Shown here: piece by piece, positions 39,825 through 48,222 of the stretch
How the letters are laid out: the number at the start of each line of letters is the position of its first letter
Position numbering within the stretch: position 1 is the stretch's first letter
Assembly: GCA_002083525.1 (NCBI GenBank)
Contig: LWDM01000070.1
Span: 1-64,000 of the forward strand
DNA: 64,000 nt
Direction of reading: 5' to 3'
DNA from: Proteobacteria bacterium SG_bin9
Lineage (GTDB): Bacteria; Pseudomonadota; Alphaproteobacteria; Rhizobiales; Xanthobacteraceae
Made by a program: the position numbers and the translations under genes
Notes under the pieces: generated by a model
Databases searched by the model: none
The model's input: only the letters and a program-made list of their open reading frames with translations
Told to the model about the DNA's origin: nothing

Positions 39825-40694
39825 TTACGCCTCCAGATGACGGCCGGGGAACGCCTTGCGCACGAGCCCGCCGACCGGGCCGAACAGCAGCGATACAAGA
39901 TAGATCAGCGCCGCGACCAGAATGATGGCCGGCCCCGACGGAATTTTGGTCAGATACGACAGCACGAGGCCGACATAGCCGGACACCATCGCGCTCGCGA
40001 CCGCGATCAGCATCATCAGGCTGATGTCGCGCGCCCAGAACCGCGCGATGCCCGCAGGCAGGATCATCAGGCCGACCGCCAGCAGCGTGCCGAGTGCGTG
40101 GAAGCCGTTGACGAGATTGATCACGACCAGCGCCATGAACGCGAGATGCGCCGGCGCACCGGCGCGGCTGACCGAGCGTAGAAACAGCGGATCGACGCAC
40201 TCGATCACCAGCGGCCGCCAGATGATCGCGAGCGTGAACAGCGTGATGGTCGCGTTGAACGCGATCACCATCAGCGTCTGGTCGTCGAGTGCCAGCACGT
40301 TACCGAACAGCACGTGCAGCAGATCGATATTGGTGCCCTTGATGGAAACGATGGCAACGCCGAGTGCAAGCGACACCAGATAGAACGCCGCCAGCGACGC
40401 GTCTTCCTTCAGCTCGGTGACGCGGGCGACGAGACCGGCGAGGATCGCGACCGCAAAGCCTGCGATCAATCCGCCGAAGGTCATCGCAAACAGGTTGAGC
40501 CCCGAAAGCAGAAATCCGATCGCCGCGCCGGGGAGAATTGCGTGCGCCATCGCGTCGCCGACAAGACTCATCCGCCGCAACATCAGGAACACGCCGATTG
40601 GCGCGCCGCCGAGCGACAGCGCGATGACGCCCGCGAGCGCGCGGCGCATGAACTCGAATTCGGTGAACGGCGCGATCAGCGCATCGATGATCAT
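39825..40694 (-). CDS. znuB: Zinc ABC transporter permease (ZnuB)
   Basis: The 289-residue integral membrane permease has seven to eight helices. It carries the family segments MRRMSLVGDAMAHAILPG and GLMILPAGIARF, and the cytoplasmic ABC-contact region around TLLAVG. It follows znuC by 2 bp and precedes znuA by 2 bp, forming a tight operon. The specificity for zinc rests on the His-rich ZnuA and on the Zur-like palindrome at the operon's head. Confidence 0.95.
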   Translation of the reverse strand: MIIDALIAPFTEFEFMRRALAGVIALSLGGAPIGVFLMLRRMSLVGDAMAHAILPGAAIGFLLSGLNLFAMTFGGLIAGFAVAILAGLVARVTELKEDASLAAFYLVSLALGVAIVSIKGTNIDLLHVLFGNVLALDDQTLMVIAFNATITLFTLAIIWRPLVIECVDPLFLRSVSRAGAPAHLAFMALVVINLVNGFHALGTLLAVGLMILPAGIARFWARDISLMMLIAVASAMVSGYVGLVLSYLTKIPSGPAIILVAALIYLVSLLFGPVGGLVRKAFPGRHLEA

Positions 40695-40696
40695 GA

Positions 40697-41455
40697 TCAG
40701 GCGGCGCGTTGCGGCGGAGCATCGACGGCGCAGGCCGCCGCGTCATCGTCGAAGGCTTCGCACATGCGCCGCGCCTCAAGCAGGCGCTCGGGCGTCAGTG
40801 TTTGCGCGGTCGCGCCCCACGCCACCGCCTGTCGTGCGAGCAGCAGCGTTTCGGGGAAATGCTGACGCACCATCTCAAGATCGTGCAGCGCCGCCAGCAC
40901 AGTGCGCTTCTCGCCATGCCAGCGCAGCACCAGCGCCATCAGATCGGAGGCCGTCTTTGCGTCGATGGCGTTGAACGGCTCGTCGAGCACGATCACGCGC
41001 GCGTCTTGAAGCAGAAGTCTCGCGAACAGCATGCGCTGCATCTGCCCGCCGGAGAGCGTGCCGATGGCGCGGTTCTCGAATCCGGTCAGACCTACGGCCG
41101 AGAGCGCCTGTTCGATACGCGTGTTTTCGCCTTTGCCGAAGCCGCCGAACAGGCCACGGGATTGCCACAACCCTGCGCCGACGAAATCGAACACGGAAAT
41201 CGGGAAGCTGCGATCGATCTCCGCCGACTGCGGCAGGTACGCGATCTCGCGCGCGGCAATCTTGCCGAGACCGATGTCACCCGCGAGCGGCTTAAGGATG
41301 CCGACGATGCCGCGAAACAGCGTCGACTTGCCGGCGCCGTTCGGCCCGCATACCGCGAGCAGCGATCCCTCGGCGACTTCGCCATTGAGATGATGCACCG
41401 CCGGGTGACGATCGTATCCAAGCGTGAGATCGCGGAATTTCAGTTGCGCCGTCAT
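40697..41455 (-). CDS. znuC: Zinc ABC transporter ATP-binding protein (ZnuC)
   Basis: The 252-residue ATPase starts at ATG 41455 (MTAQLKFRDLTLGY); the open frame upstream lies over the His-rich gene. Walker A is GPNGAGKST (residues 37-45), the Q-loop IAYLPQSAEID, the ABC signature LSGGQMQRM and Walker B VIVLDEPFNAID, and the switch His is in LAALHDLEMV. It starts 2 bp after the stop of the His-rich microprotein, so the four genes form one unit. Confidence 0.95.
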   Translation of the reverse strand: MTAQLKFRDLTLGYDRHPAVHHLNGEVAEGSLLAVCGPNGAGKSTLFRGIVGILKPLAGDIGLGKIAAREIAYLPQSAEIDRSFPISVFDFVGAGLWQSRGLFGGFGKGENTRIEQALSAVGLTGFENRAIGTLSGGQMQRMLFARLLLQDARVIVLDEPFNAIDAKTASDLMALVLRWHGEKRTVLAALHDLEMVRQHFPETLLLARQAVAWGATAQTLTPERLLEARRMCEAFDDDAAACAVDAPPQRAA

Positions 41456-41457
41456 GC

Positions 41458-41661
41458 TCACCTCATCGCGACCAGCACGATGGCCCACAGCACTGCACTC
41501 AGCCCTGCAGCGACAGCCAATCGTCCCGTCAGCGGCATGCGCAGGATTGACCACGCGACCGCCTGTGCCGGGTGCGGCTGGCCGGGCGCATGGTGATGGT
41601 GGTGATGACCGTGCCCGTGATGGTGATCGTGGGCGTGGTCATGAGCGTGATCGTGGGCCAT
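41458..41661 (-). CDS. His-rich membrane microprotein heading the znu operon
   Basis: The 67-residue protein has 16 His in its first 30 residues (HDHAHDHAHDHHHGHG, then six His in a row). A linker follows (APGQPHPAQAVAWSILRM), then one C-terminal helix (about residues 46-66, LAVAAGLSAVLWAIVLVAM). The His tail should bind zinc or another transition metal near the membrane. It is the first gene after the Zur-like palindrome, whose left arm overlaps its start codon, and no ribosome site is visible, so the mRNA may be leaderless. I do not know a named family. Confidence 0.75.
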   Translation of the reverse strand: MAHDHAHDHAHDHHHGHGHHHHHHAPGQPHPAQAVAWSILRMPLTGRLAVAAGLSAVLWAIVLVAMR

Positions 41662-41693
41662 TTCCGATATGTTATAATGTTACATATCGGAAA
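41661..41693. promoter_or_regulatory. Zur-type operator and promoter of the znu operon
   Basis: A 33-bp palindrome with perfect 11-bp arms, TTTCCGATATG (41661-41671) and CATATCGGAAA (41683-41693). The core GTTATAATGTTAC resembles Fur/Zur-family boxes (ATGTTATA-N-TATAACAT type). On the minus strand the core also contains TATAAC, usable as a -10, putting the transcript start within a few bases of the ATG at 41661. Zur bound here would block both polymerase and the start region. Confidence 0.75.
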
Positions 41694-41705
41694 GTCCAGT
41701 TCGGG

Positions 41706-42203
41706 TCAGGGCTTTCCCAGCAGCATGGCTAAAGCCGCCGCCAGGAACGGAAACGGCAGCGAGACCGCCGCCCGAAACCACACAAACCGCGCCGGCATAA
41801 AGGGAATTTCCCAGAGGATCATGCGCTGGAAGGCGAACAGCGCCCACGCCACGACGTAAGCGATCACCTGCGGCGCCCCTGCCCCGCTCTTCAGCGCCAC
41901 CGCGCCGAGCGAGAAGCCGATCACCGGGCCGCCGGGGGTCGCGGCACCGGCGATCGTCGCCGTCAGCACGCCGAACCATCCGGTGTCCGGACCGAGCGAT
42001 CCGGTGATGAATTCGGGCGGAATGATCGCCGCGATGTAGCCCGCGCCGACGACACCGATGCCGACGCGCGGCGCCACGTCGATGAAGTCGCTCATGCCGC
42101 GCTTGAGCGCGCCCTGAAACACCGGCTTGCCGCGTTTGAACGTCAGCAGTCCGACGCCGAGCACCGTCGCCCACAACACGATGTCGACGAGAAGCGCGCT
42201 CAT
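41706..42203 (-). CDS. DUF318/YraQ-type permease, second half-protein
   Basis: A 165-residue membrane protein with about five helices carrying GALKRGMSDFIDVAPRVGIG and ATIAGAATPGGPVIGFSLGAVAL, the permease-family motif in which GG-P recurs. It overlaps the preceding permease gene by ATGA (start ATG 42203). Together the two resemble the halves of an ArsP/YraQ permease, which normally carries both motif copies in one chain. It ends 13 bp before the Zur palindrome. Confidence 0.82.
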   Translation of the reverse strand: MSALLVDIVLWATVLGVGLLTFKRGKPVFQGALKRGMSDFIDVAPRVGIGVVGAGYIAAIIPPEFITGSLGPDTGWFGVLTATIAGAATPGGPVIGFSLGAVALKSGAGAPQVIAYVVAWALFAFQRMILWEIPFMPARFVWFRAAVSLPFPFLAAALAMLLGKP

Positions 42204-42796
42204 GGATCGAGGCGCTCCTTGACGCGAACGTAGACGAAGCGCCCGAGCGCACCGGCGAGGATCGGCATCGGCAGCGACAGAATGATGCGCCAGAGCGTGA
42301 ACTCGGTGCCCATGATCGGCAGCTCCCACGTGATCGCGCGGCCATAGCCGATCAGCGTCCAGCTCACGACCATCGCGATGGTCGAACCGAAGTCGGCGCC
42401 GACCGCGAGCAGCGCACTCGCCACCGGATACGCGGTGAACGGACCGCCGGGCAGGATCGCGCCGAACGCCGCGCCGATCAGCAGGCCCTTCAGGCCTGAG
42501 TGCGGCCCGAGTGATTTCGACACCTTGTCGTGCGGCAGCACCGCAGCGATGAAGCCGCCGAGCAGACAGCCCGCGAGCACGCGCGGCAGAATCTCGCCGA
42601 ACAGCCACAGGTCGCTGAGGAAGATGGTGATGACGCCCTGCGTGCCGTCACGCCGCCAGACAAGCGCCATGCTGACCGCGACCAACACGACGATGAAGAT
42701 CATCGACCACTGGACGGGCTTGCGCTTTTTCGGACGCGCCGCGGCTTGCGCCTCGTCGTCGGCAGGTGGCGTGTGTTTTGGATCGGAATCGGTCAC
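42200..42796 (-). CDS. DUF318/YraQ-type permease, first half-protein
   Basis: The 198-residue protein starts at GTG 42796. It has a charged N-terminus (residues 1-30), one helix, then LFGEILPRVLAGCLLGGFIAAVLP and LIGAAFGAILPGGPFTAYPVASALLAVGADFG. These are the same motifs as its neighbour with which it overlaps by 4 bp. The pair probably assembles as a heterodimer. Relatives export methylarsenicals or are called 'permease' only. Placement beside zinc import genes suggests a metal or metal-ligand substrate, without proof. Confidence 0.82.
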   Translation of the reverse strand: MTDSDPKHTPPADDEAQAAARPKKRKPVQWSMIFIVVLVAVSMALVWRRDGTQGVITIFLSDLWLFGEILPRVLAGCLLGGFIAAVLPHDKVSKSLGPHSGLKGLLIGAAFGAILPGGPFTAYPVASALLAVGADFGSTIAMVVSWTLIGYGRAITWELPIMGTEFTLWRIILSLPMPILAGALGRFVYVRVKERLDP

Positions 42797-42911
42797 GGAC
42801 GAATCTAAGAAGGAGCGAAATGTGCCTCTGCTTAGAGGGTTTCAGCGCCGAGGGATACGGGTAGAGGCTGCAATCGGCGGCTATGCCTATGCGCGAATGC
42901 TGTTACCCGCG

Positions 42912-43286
42912 TCAGGACATGTGCCGGACGATAGCAAGGCCGGCAAATACACCGGCGATCGACAACACCACCGAGCCCAGCACGTACAGCGCTGCGAGAC
43001 CGAGCTCGCCCCGCTCGTAGAGGACGGCCGTATCGAGCGAGAACGCCGAGAACGTCGTGTAGCCGCCGAGGATGCCGGTCATCAGAAACAGGCGCCAGTT
43101 CTGCGACGCATCGCCCTTGAACGCGAGGTAGCCGGCGATCAGCCCCATCACCAGCGAGCCGGAGATGTTGATCAGAAACGTCGAATACGGAAACGCCGTC
43201 CCGAGCGTGCGCGCGCAGAGCAGATTGACGATATGGCGTAGCGTCGAGCCGATACCGCCGCCGAGAAATACGAGAAGGTAGGTCAT
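42912..43286 (-). CDS. crcB: Fluoride exporter CrcB
   Basis: The 124-residue four-helix fluoride channel/exporter (Fluc) of normal length. The motifs GGGIGSTLRHIVN, FPYSTFLINISGSLVMG (pore Asn and Ser) and GILGGYTTFSAFSLDT (the conserved GGYTTFSTF-type Phe box and Na site) are all present. It works as a dual-topology dimer in the inner membrane. I found no fluoride riboswitch in the 100 bases upstream. Confidence 0.96.
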   Translation of the reverse strand: MTYLLVFLGGGIGSTLRHIVNLLCARTLGTAFPYSTFLINISGSLVMGLIAGYLAFKGDASQNWRLFLMTGILGGYTTFSAFSLDTAVLYERGELGLAALYVLGSVVLSIAGVFAGLAIVRHMS

Positions 43287-43339
43287 CGCGTCAGCCTAGC
43301 GCGTCGCTTCAGTAAGGCCAAGGGTTGCCCAAAACGTAG

Positions 43340-43362
43340 ATGGCCGGGACAAGCCCGGCCAT
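43340..43362. repeat. Short perfect hairpin between crcB and sodB
   Basis: ATGGCCGGG and CCCGGCCAT (43340-43348, 43354-43362) pair around ACAAG. It sits between co-directional genes, 29 bp after the sodB stop, and could end the sodB transcript. Copies of the same hairpin occur as dispersed repeats in Bradyrhizobium-like genomes. Confidence 0.6.
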
Positions 43363-43391
43363 GACGTCGCGAGTGAAGCGAGTGCTGCGGC

Positions 43392-43991
43392 TTACGCCAC
43401 CTTGGCGTAGAGCGACTCGACGTATTCCCAGTTCACGAGGTGATCGACGAACGCCTTGAGATAGTCGGGACGGCGGTTACGGTAGTCGATGTAGTAGGAG
43501 TGCTCCCACACGTCGACGCCGAGGATCGGGGTCGCGCCGTGCACCAGCGGGCTTTCGCCGTTCGCGGTCTTCGAGATTTCGAGCTTGCCGTTCTTGACCG
43601 AGAGCCACGCCCAGCCCGAACCGAACTGGCCGACGCCGGCAGCGGCGAAGTCAGCCTTGAACTTCTCGAGGCCGCCGAGATCGCTGTCGATCTGCTTGGC
43701 GAGCTTGCCCGGCAGCTTGTCGCCACCGCCGTTCGGCTTCATCCAATTCCAGAAGTGCAGGTGGTTGTAGTGCTGGCCGGCATTGTTGAAGAGCGGAGCG
43801 TTCTTGCCGAACGAGCCCTTCACGATGTCTTCGAGCGACTTGCCCTCGAATTCGGTGCCTTTCAGCAGATTGTTGCCGTTGGTCACGTAGGCCTGGTGAT
43901 GCTTGTCGTGGTGAAATTCCAGCGTTTCCTTGGACATATGGGGAGCAAGGGCATCGTAGGCATACGGCAAGGCGGGAAGTGTGAAGGTCAT
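43392..43991 (-). CDS. sodB: Superoxide dismutase, Fe/Mn family (probably Fe, SodB)
   Basis: Dismutates superoxide to oxygen and hydrogen peroxide in the cytoplasm. It has 199 residues. The metal ligands are His27 (FHHDKHHQAYV), His74 (AGQHYNHLHFW), Asp160 and His164 (DVWEHSYYIDY), matching E. coli FeSOD spacing. The residues around His74 and the absence of the MnSOD-type GG run suggest iron, but metal preference is not certain from sequence. The short spacing to crcB is probably incidental. Confidence 0.94.
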   Translation of the reverse strand: MTFTLPALPYAYDALAPHMSKETLEFHHDKHHQAYVTNGNNLLKGTEFEGKSLEDIVKGSFGKNAPLFNNAGQHYNHLHFWNWMKPNGGGDKLPGKLAKQIDSDLGGLEKFKADFAAAGVGQFGSGWAWLSVKNGKLEISKTANGESPLVHGATPILGVDVWEHSYYIDYRNRRPDYLKAFVDHLVNWEYVESLYAKVA

Positions 43992-44203
43992 GGGCTTATT
44001 CCACTCGTGATGGGAGACAGGTCGTCAACGACGGACCCTTATAGAAGGTTTCCGCGACAGCCAAAATGGGGACTGCGAAATCTGCCGCCAGGTGAGAAAA
44101 ACGTCTTGCGAACTAGTTGCAGGCTGCCTCCGTCCTGGTCACCCGAATTGACGAGACTGCCCGTATCGGTTGAGAACGTGCCGCTGACAGCAGGACTGCA
44201 CTG

Positions 44204-44725
44204 ATGAGCATTGAAATCGACATTCTGAACGGCGACGCTTCGTGGTCCAAGGTAAAGCCTCTGTTCGGCCTGGTCTGGACGCCCGAGGAGCTGGCCCGCA
44301 TTGGCAACGTGAGATGGGCCAACGCCGACCTTCGCGTTATCCTCGACGATGCCGACGGCACGACCGCCTGCCATGTCGGCATCTATTTCCGCGACGGCCT
44401 CTGGAACGGGCGCAAGGTGCGCCTCGGCGGCATCGGCGGCGTCAGCACCCACCCCAACTATCGCAAGAAGGGTTATGCCGGAATTGCACTCGGCGCAGCA
44501 ATTCAGACCTTCCGCCACCACGAAGCCACCGATTTTATTCTCCTGGTCTGCGAGGATCACAACATTCCATTCTACGCGAACCGCGGCTGGCACCTGTTCA
44601 ACGGCAAGCTGATCGTCGAGCAACAGGGCGAGCGCGTCGAGTTCGATGTGATGAAACCCATGGTGTTCGACCTGGCGTTGCGCCCGCGCGAGGGCACGAT
44701 CGACCTATGCGGATTGCCGTGGTGA
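44204..44725 (+). CDS. GNAT-family acetyltransferase, aminoglycoside 2'-type-like
   Basis: The 173-residue GNAT enzyme has VRLGGIGGVSTHPNYRKKGYAGIALGAAI, containing the CoA-binding R/K-K-G-Y-A-G loop. FILLVCEDHNIPFYANRGWHLF is the late beta-strand motif. The arrangement resembles AAC(2')-like and Eis-like small acetyltransferases, but resistance cannot be inferred. It precedes a MATE exporter in the same direction by 75 bp. Confidence 0.87.
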   Translation: MSIEIDILNGDASWSKVKPLFGLVWTPEELARIGNVRWANADLRVILDDADGTTACHVGIYFRDGLWNGRKVRLGGIGGVSTHPNYRKKGYAGIALGAAIQTFRHHEATDFILLVCEDHNIPFYANRGWHLFNGKLIVEQQGERVEFDVMKPMVFDLALRPREGTIDLCGLPW

Positions 44726-44800
44726 CCATGCAGGAACGCCCGATGGCGCATCCGCTCGATTCGTCATAATATGGTGGTCATCATTTATTGAACGGGACCG

Positions 44801-46195
44801 ATGGCCAGTATGAACATCCAGACGCGCCCCGCTGCGGTTCAGCCGGCCCCTCCCACCAATCCGCTCCTCACGGCGCGCATTCTGCCGACGCTGGTCCGGC
44901 TCGCGATTCCGAATGCGGTTGCTTCGATCGGCGCGACGCTGGTTGCGATCGCCGAGACCTCCTACATCGGCCGCCTCGGCACCGAACCGCTCGCAGCCAT
45001 CGCGCTGGTGTTTCCTTTCGTGATGCTGACGCAGATGATGTCGGCGGGCGCCATGGGCGGCGGCGTGTCGTCGGCGATCAGCCGGGCCCTCGGGGCCGGC
45101 GATCATGCCCGCGCCGCGACCTTGGCCGTGCACGCGGCGATCATCGGTTTCGGCGGCGGGCTGCTGTTCACTGTTGTGATGCTGGTGTTTGGCCGTGCGC
45201 TGTTCGTACTGCTCGGCGGTTCGGGACCTGTGCTCGACGAAGCACTGAAGTATTCGCACGTCCTGTTTGCAGGTGCGGCGTCGATCTGGATGGTCAACAC
45301 GCTTGCCTCGGTCCTGCGCGGCACCGGCGACATGATGCGCTCATCGGGCGTGGTGCTTGCGGTTGCATTTGTGCAAGCGGTCTTCGGCGGCGTGCTCGGG
45401 CTTGGCCTTGGGCCGATCCCGCGTCTCGGCATGGCGGGCGTCGCCGCTGGGCAAGTGATCGCCTTCACCCTCGGTGCGCTGTTCCTCGCCTGGTTCATCG
45501 CCAGCGGCCGCAGCCGCATCACGCTGAACTTTTCGGCATTCTCGTTCCAGCGCGCCATGTTCTTCGACATTCTCAAGGTCGGCGCCGTCTCATGCCTGTC
45601 GCCGCTACAGACGGTGCTGGCGATTCTGATCTTCACCAAAATCGTCGCGAGCTTCGGCCCTGAGGCATTGGCCGGTTACGGCATCGGCGCGCGGCTCGAG
45701 TTCCTGCTGGTTCCCATTTCATTTGCGCTGGGCGTCGCGTCGATCCCGATGATCGGCATGGCGGTCGGCGCGAAGATGATCGCACGTGCACGGCAGGTGG
45801 CATGGACCGCCGGCGGTCTGGCCGGGCTGCTGGTCGGACTGATCGGCCTGACGGTGTGGATCGCGCCCGACCTGTGGATCGGATTGTTCACCCAGAACGA
45901 AGCGGTGCGTGTCGCGGCGCGTTCCTACTTCGCGTGGGCGGGTCTCGCCTACTGCTGGTTCGGTGTTGGCGTCTGCCTCTACTTTTCGTCGCAAGGTGCA
46001 GCCAAGGTCGTCGGCCCGGTGATCGCCGGCACGGTACGGCTCGTGATGGTGCTGGGCGGCGGCGTATGGCTCGCATCGCACGGCGCGGAACTGTGGACGC
46101 TGTTCGCGCTCGTTGCCGCATCGATGACGGCTTACGGCGTGCTGACGGTTGCGATCGTTCGCGGCACGTCGTGGGGTGAAACCGCGCGCCGCTAA
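44801..46195 (+). CDS. MATE-family multidrug efflux transporter
   Basis: The 464-residue, twelve-helix cation antiporter. The first half carries RLAIPNAVASIGATLVAIAETSYIGRLGTEPLAAI and the second ALAGYGIGARLEFLLVPISFALGVA, the paired N- and C-lobe motifs of MATE (NorM/DinF) proteins. It uses Na+ or H+ to export cationic drugs or metabolites; the substrate is unknown. Start ATG 44801 is the only sensible one. Confidence 0.93.
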   Translation: MASMNIQTRPAAVQPAPPTNPLLTARILPTLVRLAIPNAVASIGATLVAIAETSYIGRLGTEPLAAIALVFPFVMLTQMMSAGAMGGGVSSAISRALGAGDHARAATLAVHAAIIGFGGGLLFTVVMLVFGRALFVLLGGSGPVLDEALKYSHVLFAGAASIWMVNTLASVLRGTGDMMRSSGVVLAVAFVQAVFGGVLGLGLGPIPRLGMAGVAAGQVIAFTLGALFLAWFIASGRSRITLNFSAFSFQRAMFFDILKVGAVSCLSPLQTVLAILIFTKIVASFGPEALAGYGIGARLEFLLVPISFALGVASIPMIGMAVGAKMIARARQVAWTAGGLAGLLVGLIGLTVWIAPDLWIGLFTQNEAVRVAARSYFAWAGLAYCWFGVGVCLYFSSQGAAKVVGPVIAGTVRLVMVLGGGVWLASHGAELWTLFALVAASMTAYGVLTVAIVRGTSWGETARR

Positions 46196-46383
46196 CCGGT
46201 TCCTCGCGGATCGCGCAAGTCCTGACGTTGCGTCATGCTTGCGAAATATTTTTCTCGCGCTGGTCTTAAACGCGGCCAAAATCGTCACGTAGCTTCCGGG
46301 AACCGGAGAGACATTGTCGTCAGTGCACATTGCCTGACGGTAATTTCTTGCTAGAACTGCCCGGCAGCACAGGACGCCGTTGA

Positions 46384-46821
46384 ATGTCTCGAATTTTTCT
46401 TGCCCTCGCTTTTCTGTTTGTTTTTACCGCACTCCCTCAAGCTCACGCGCAAGCGCTCGATCCCGCGGGAATCTGGCTCACCGAAAAGGGGGACGCCAAG
46501 GTGCGGGTCACGCGCTGCGGTTCCGGCGTTTGCGGCGTGGTGATCTGGCTGCGCGATCCGATCGATCCGGCGACCGGCAAGCCGCAGGTCGACGACAAGA
46601 ATGAAGATCCTAGACTGGCAAAACGGCCGATCATCGGCCTCAGCCTGTTCAGCGGCATGCGCCCGTCCGGCGCGAACAAATGGTCGGGCCGCATCTACAA
46701 TGCCGACGACGGCAAGTCGTACGACAGCCACGTTTCGGTAACCGCACCTGACGCGCTGCGCGTCGAAGGCTGCGTTGGTGCGTTCTGCGGCGGCGAGACC
46801 TGGACGCGGACGACGCGCTAA
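46384..46821 (+). CDS. DUF2147 secreted protein
   Basis: The 145-residue protein with signal peptide MSRIFLALAFLFVFTALPQAHAQ and the DUF2147 beta-barrel: GIWLTEKGDAKVRVTRCGSGVCGVVIWLRDPID, WSGRIYNADDGKSY, and a C-terminal LRVEGCVGAFCGGETWTR. Two Cys pairs probably form disulfides in the periplasm. The fold is lipocalin-like, but the ligand is unknown. Confidence 0.92.
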   Translation: MSRIFLALAFLFVFTALPQAHAQALDPAGIWLTEKGDAKVRVTRCGSGVCGVVIWLRDPIDPATGKPQVDDKNEDPRLAKRPIIGLSLFSGMRPSGANKWSGRIYNADDGKSYDSHVSVTAPDALRVEGCVGAFCGGETWTRTTR

Positions 46822-46822
46822 A

Positions 46823-47983
46823 TCACGCCGCTCTCGGCAGCATCGCTTTCATCGCGGTCGCTGCAGAGGCATAGCCGCCCCGCGCGCCATCGATGAAGTG
46901 CACATGATCGCTGCGCTGGATCGATGGCGTGAAGCACGTCATCATCGCCGCATCCTGCCGGTGCATGCCGAACCGCACGACGCCCTCGGCGGCTGCGGCA
47001 GCAAGCCGCTTCTCCAGCGTCTCGGCCAGTTGCGGCGTGCAATCGATGATCATGCGCAGGCCGTCGTCGTATTTCCTGAAGTCGGAGTTTTCGACGACCT
47101 GACGCAAGTAGACGCTCGGCACGAAGTTGCCGGTCTTCAACCCGAACTTCAGAAATACGAATGCGATCGTGGTGTCAACGAACACACGCATCCGGCGCGC
47201 CCACAATGATCCACCGCGCGCGGCGCGTACTTCGTAATCCATACCCTGCGGCGGCCAGCGGAATTCCGGTCCAGCTTCCGGCACAGGCCGTCCCGCATTG
47301 GGGCTCTTGTCGACCAGCGCCACCACATCCTCGATCAGCTTCCGGAACGCAGCCGGGTCCGCACCGGGCGTTGGCAGGATCAGCAGCGACAGAATGAGAC
47401 CCAGCGCCGCCGGCATTTCCTCGAAGCGGCACGACAGACCTGTGAGATCAGGGTGTGTTCCGGCCGGCGCCGGCCTGACCGCAAAATCACCGCGCTTCAT
47501 CGCTGCTTCGGCCCAACCGAGGCCGCCGCCGGAGAACATCGCATAGGACAGATTGTCCGACGGCGCGTAGCGCGCGACACGGACATCCAGACCCTGCGCG
47601 CGAATGGCCGCAACCGGCACCAGCGCGACGCGCATCTTGAGATCGAGATCTTCGCCGACCCACGCTGCCGTCGCGGCGAGTGCGTCGCGCGCGGTTGCCT
47701 CTTCGTCCGGCGAGATGGCAAAGCTCGCGCCGTCGCCGCCGAAAACGAATGGAAATTCACGGCCCGCGAGATTGTTGGTGACCGACGCGATGATCGCGGC
47801 ACCTGCCATGTTCACCGCCTTGTAGCGGCGATCGGCGATCGCTTTGGTTGAGTCGACGATGTCGGCAACGCCGATCAGCCAGTCATCCGGCAACGGCACG
47901 TAGTGCGCCGGGTCCATCAGCGTGGTGAAGCCGCGAAATACCGGAATGGCGCCATAGAATCTGTCGAGCGCGCTGCTGTTCAT
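46823..47983 (-). CDS. DUF3095 protein (cyclase-like)
   Basis: The 386-residue soluble protein has an N-terminal VADIVDSTKAIADRRYKAVNMAGAAIIASV and FPFVFGGDGASFAI. These resemble the metal-binding DxVxST and GGDG pieces of class III nucleotidyl cyclases, from which DUF3095 is thought to derive. Whether it makes a cyclic nucleotide is unknown. ATG 47983 is the family start (MNSSALDRFYG). It is divergent from the PhyH gene by 240 bp and converges with DUF2147 by 1 bp. Confidence 0.88.
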   Translation of the reverse strand: MNSSALDRFYGAIPVFRGFTTLMDPAHYVPLPDDWLIGVADIVDSTKAIADRRYKAVNMAGAAIIASVTNNLAGREFPFVFGGDGASFAISPDEEATARDALAATAAWVGEDLDLKMRVALVPVAAIRAQGLDVRVARYAPSDNLSYAMFSGGGLGWAEAAMKRGDFAVRPAPAGTHPDLTGLSCRFEEMPAALGLILSLLILPTPGADPAAFRKLIEDVVALVDKSPNAGRPVPEAGPEFRWPPQGMDYEVRAARGGSLWARRMRVFVDTTIAFVFLKFGLKTGNFVPSVYLRQVVENSDFRKYDDGLRMIIDCTPQLAETLEKRLAAAAAEGVVRFGMHRQDAAMMTCFTPSIQRSDHVHFIDGARGGYASAATAMKAMLPRAA

Positions 47984-48222
47984 ATGAGACGACTGCCCTC
48001 CGGTGCGATGCCGACACACGCGTTATACGGGCGTTGACCGATTCCCGTTGCATGAATTCCGGCCAACGGAACATCACAAATCGAGCCGAGGCAATCGCGG
48101 CGTTGGCCTTATCCGGCGCTGCGATGCAGCGCTTTCAACGGATGACAGCATCGCGACGCTTCCCTATCCTGACGCTGCGGCCGGTCACCGGCACGCCAAA
48201 AGCAAACAACAGGGAGAGATAC

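Noticed and set aside
38890..40200. Longer 436-residue version of ZnuA
   Set aside because: The extra N-terminal part overlaps znuB in another frame and lies ahead of a good signal peptide and GGAGG site at 39822.
43287..43391. Possible fluoride riboswitch upstream of crcB
   Set aside because: None of the conserved fluoride aptamer pieces could be read on the minus strand; the only structure is the ATGGCCGGG hairpin.
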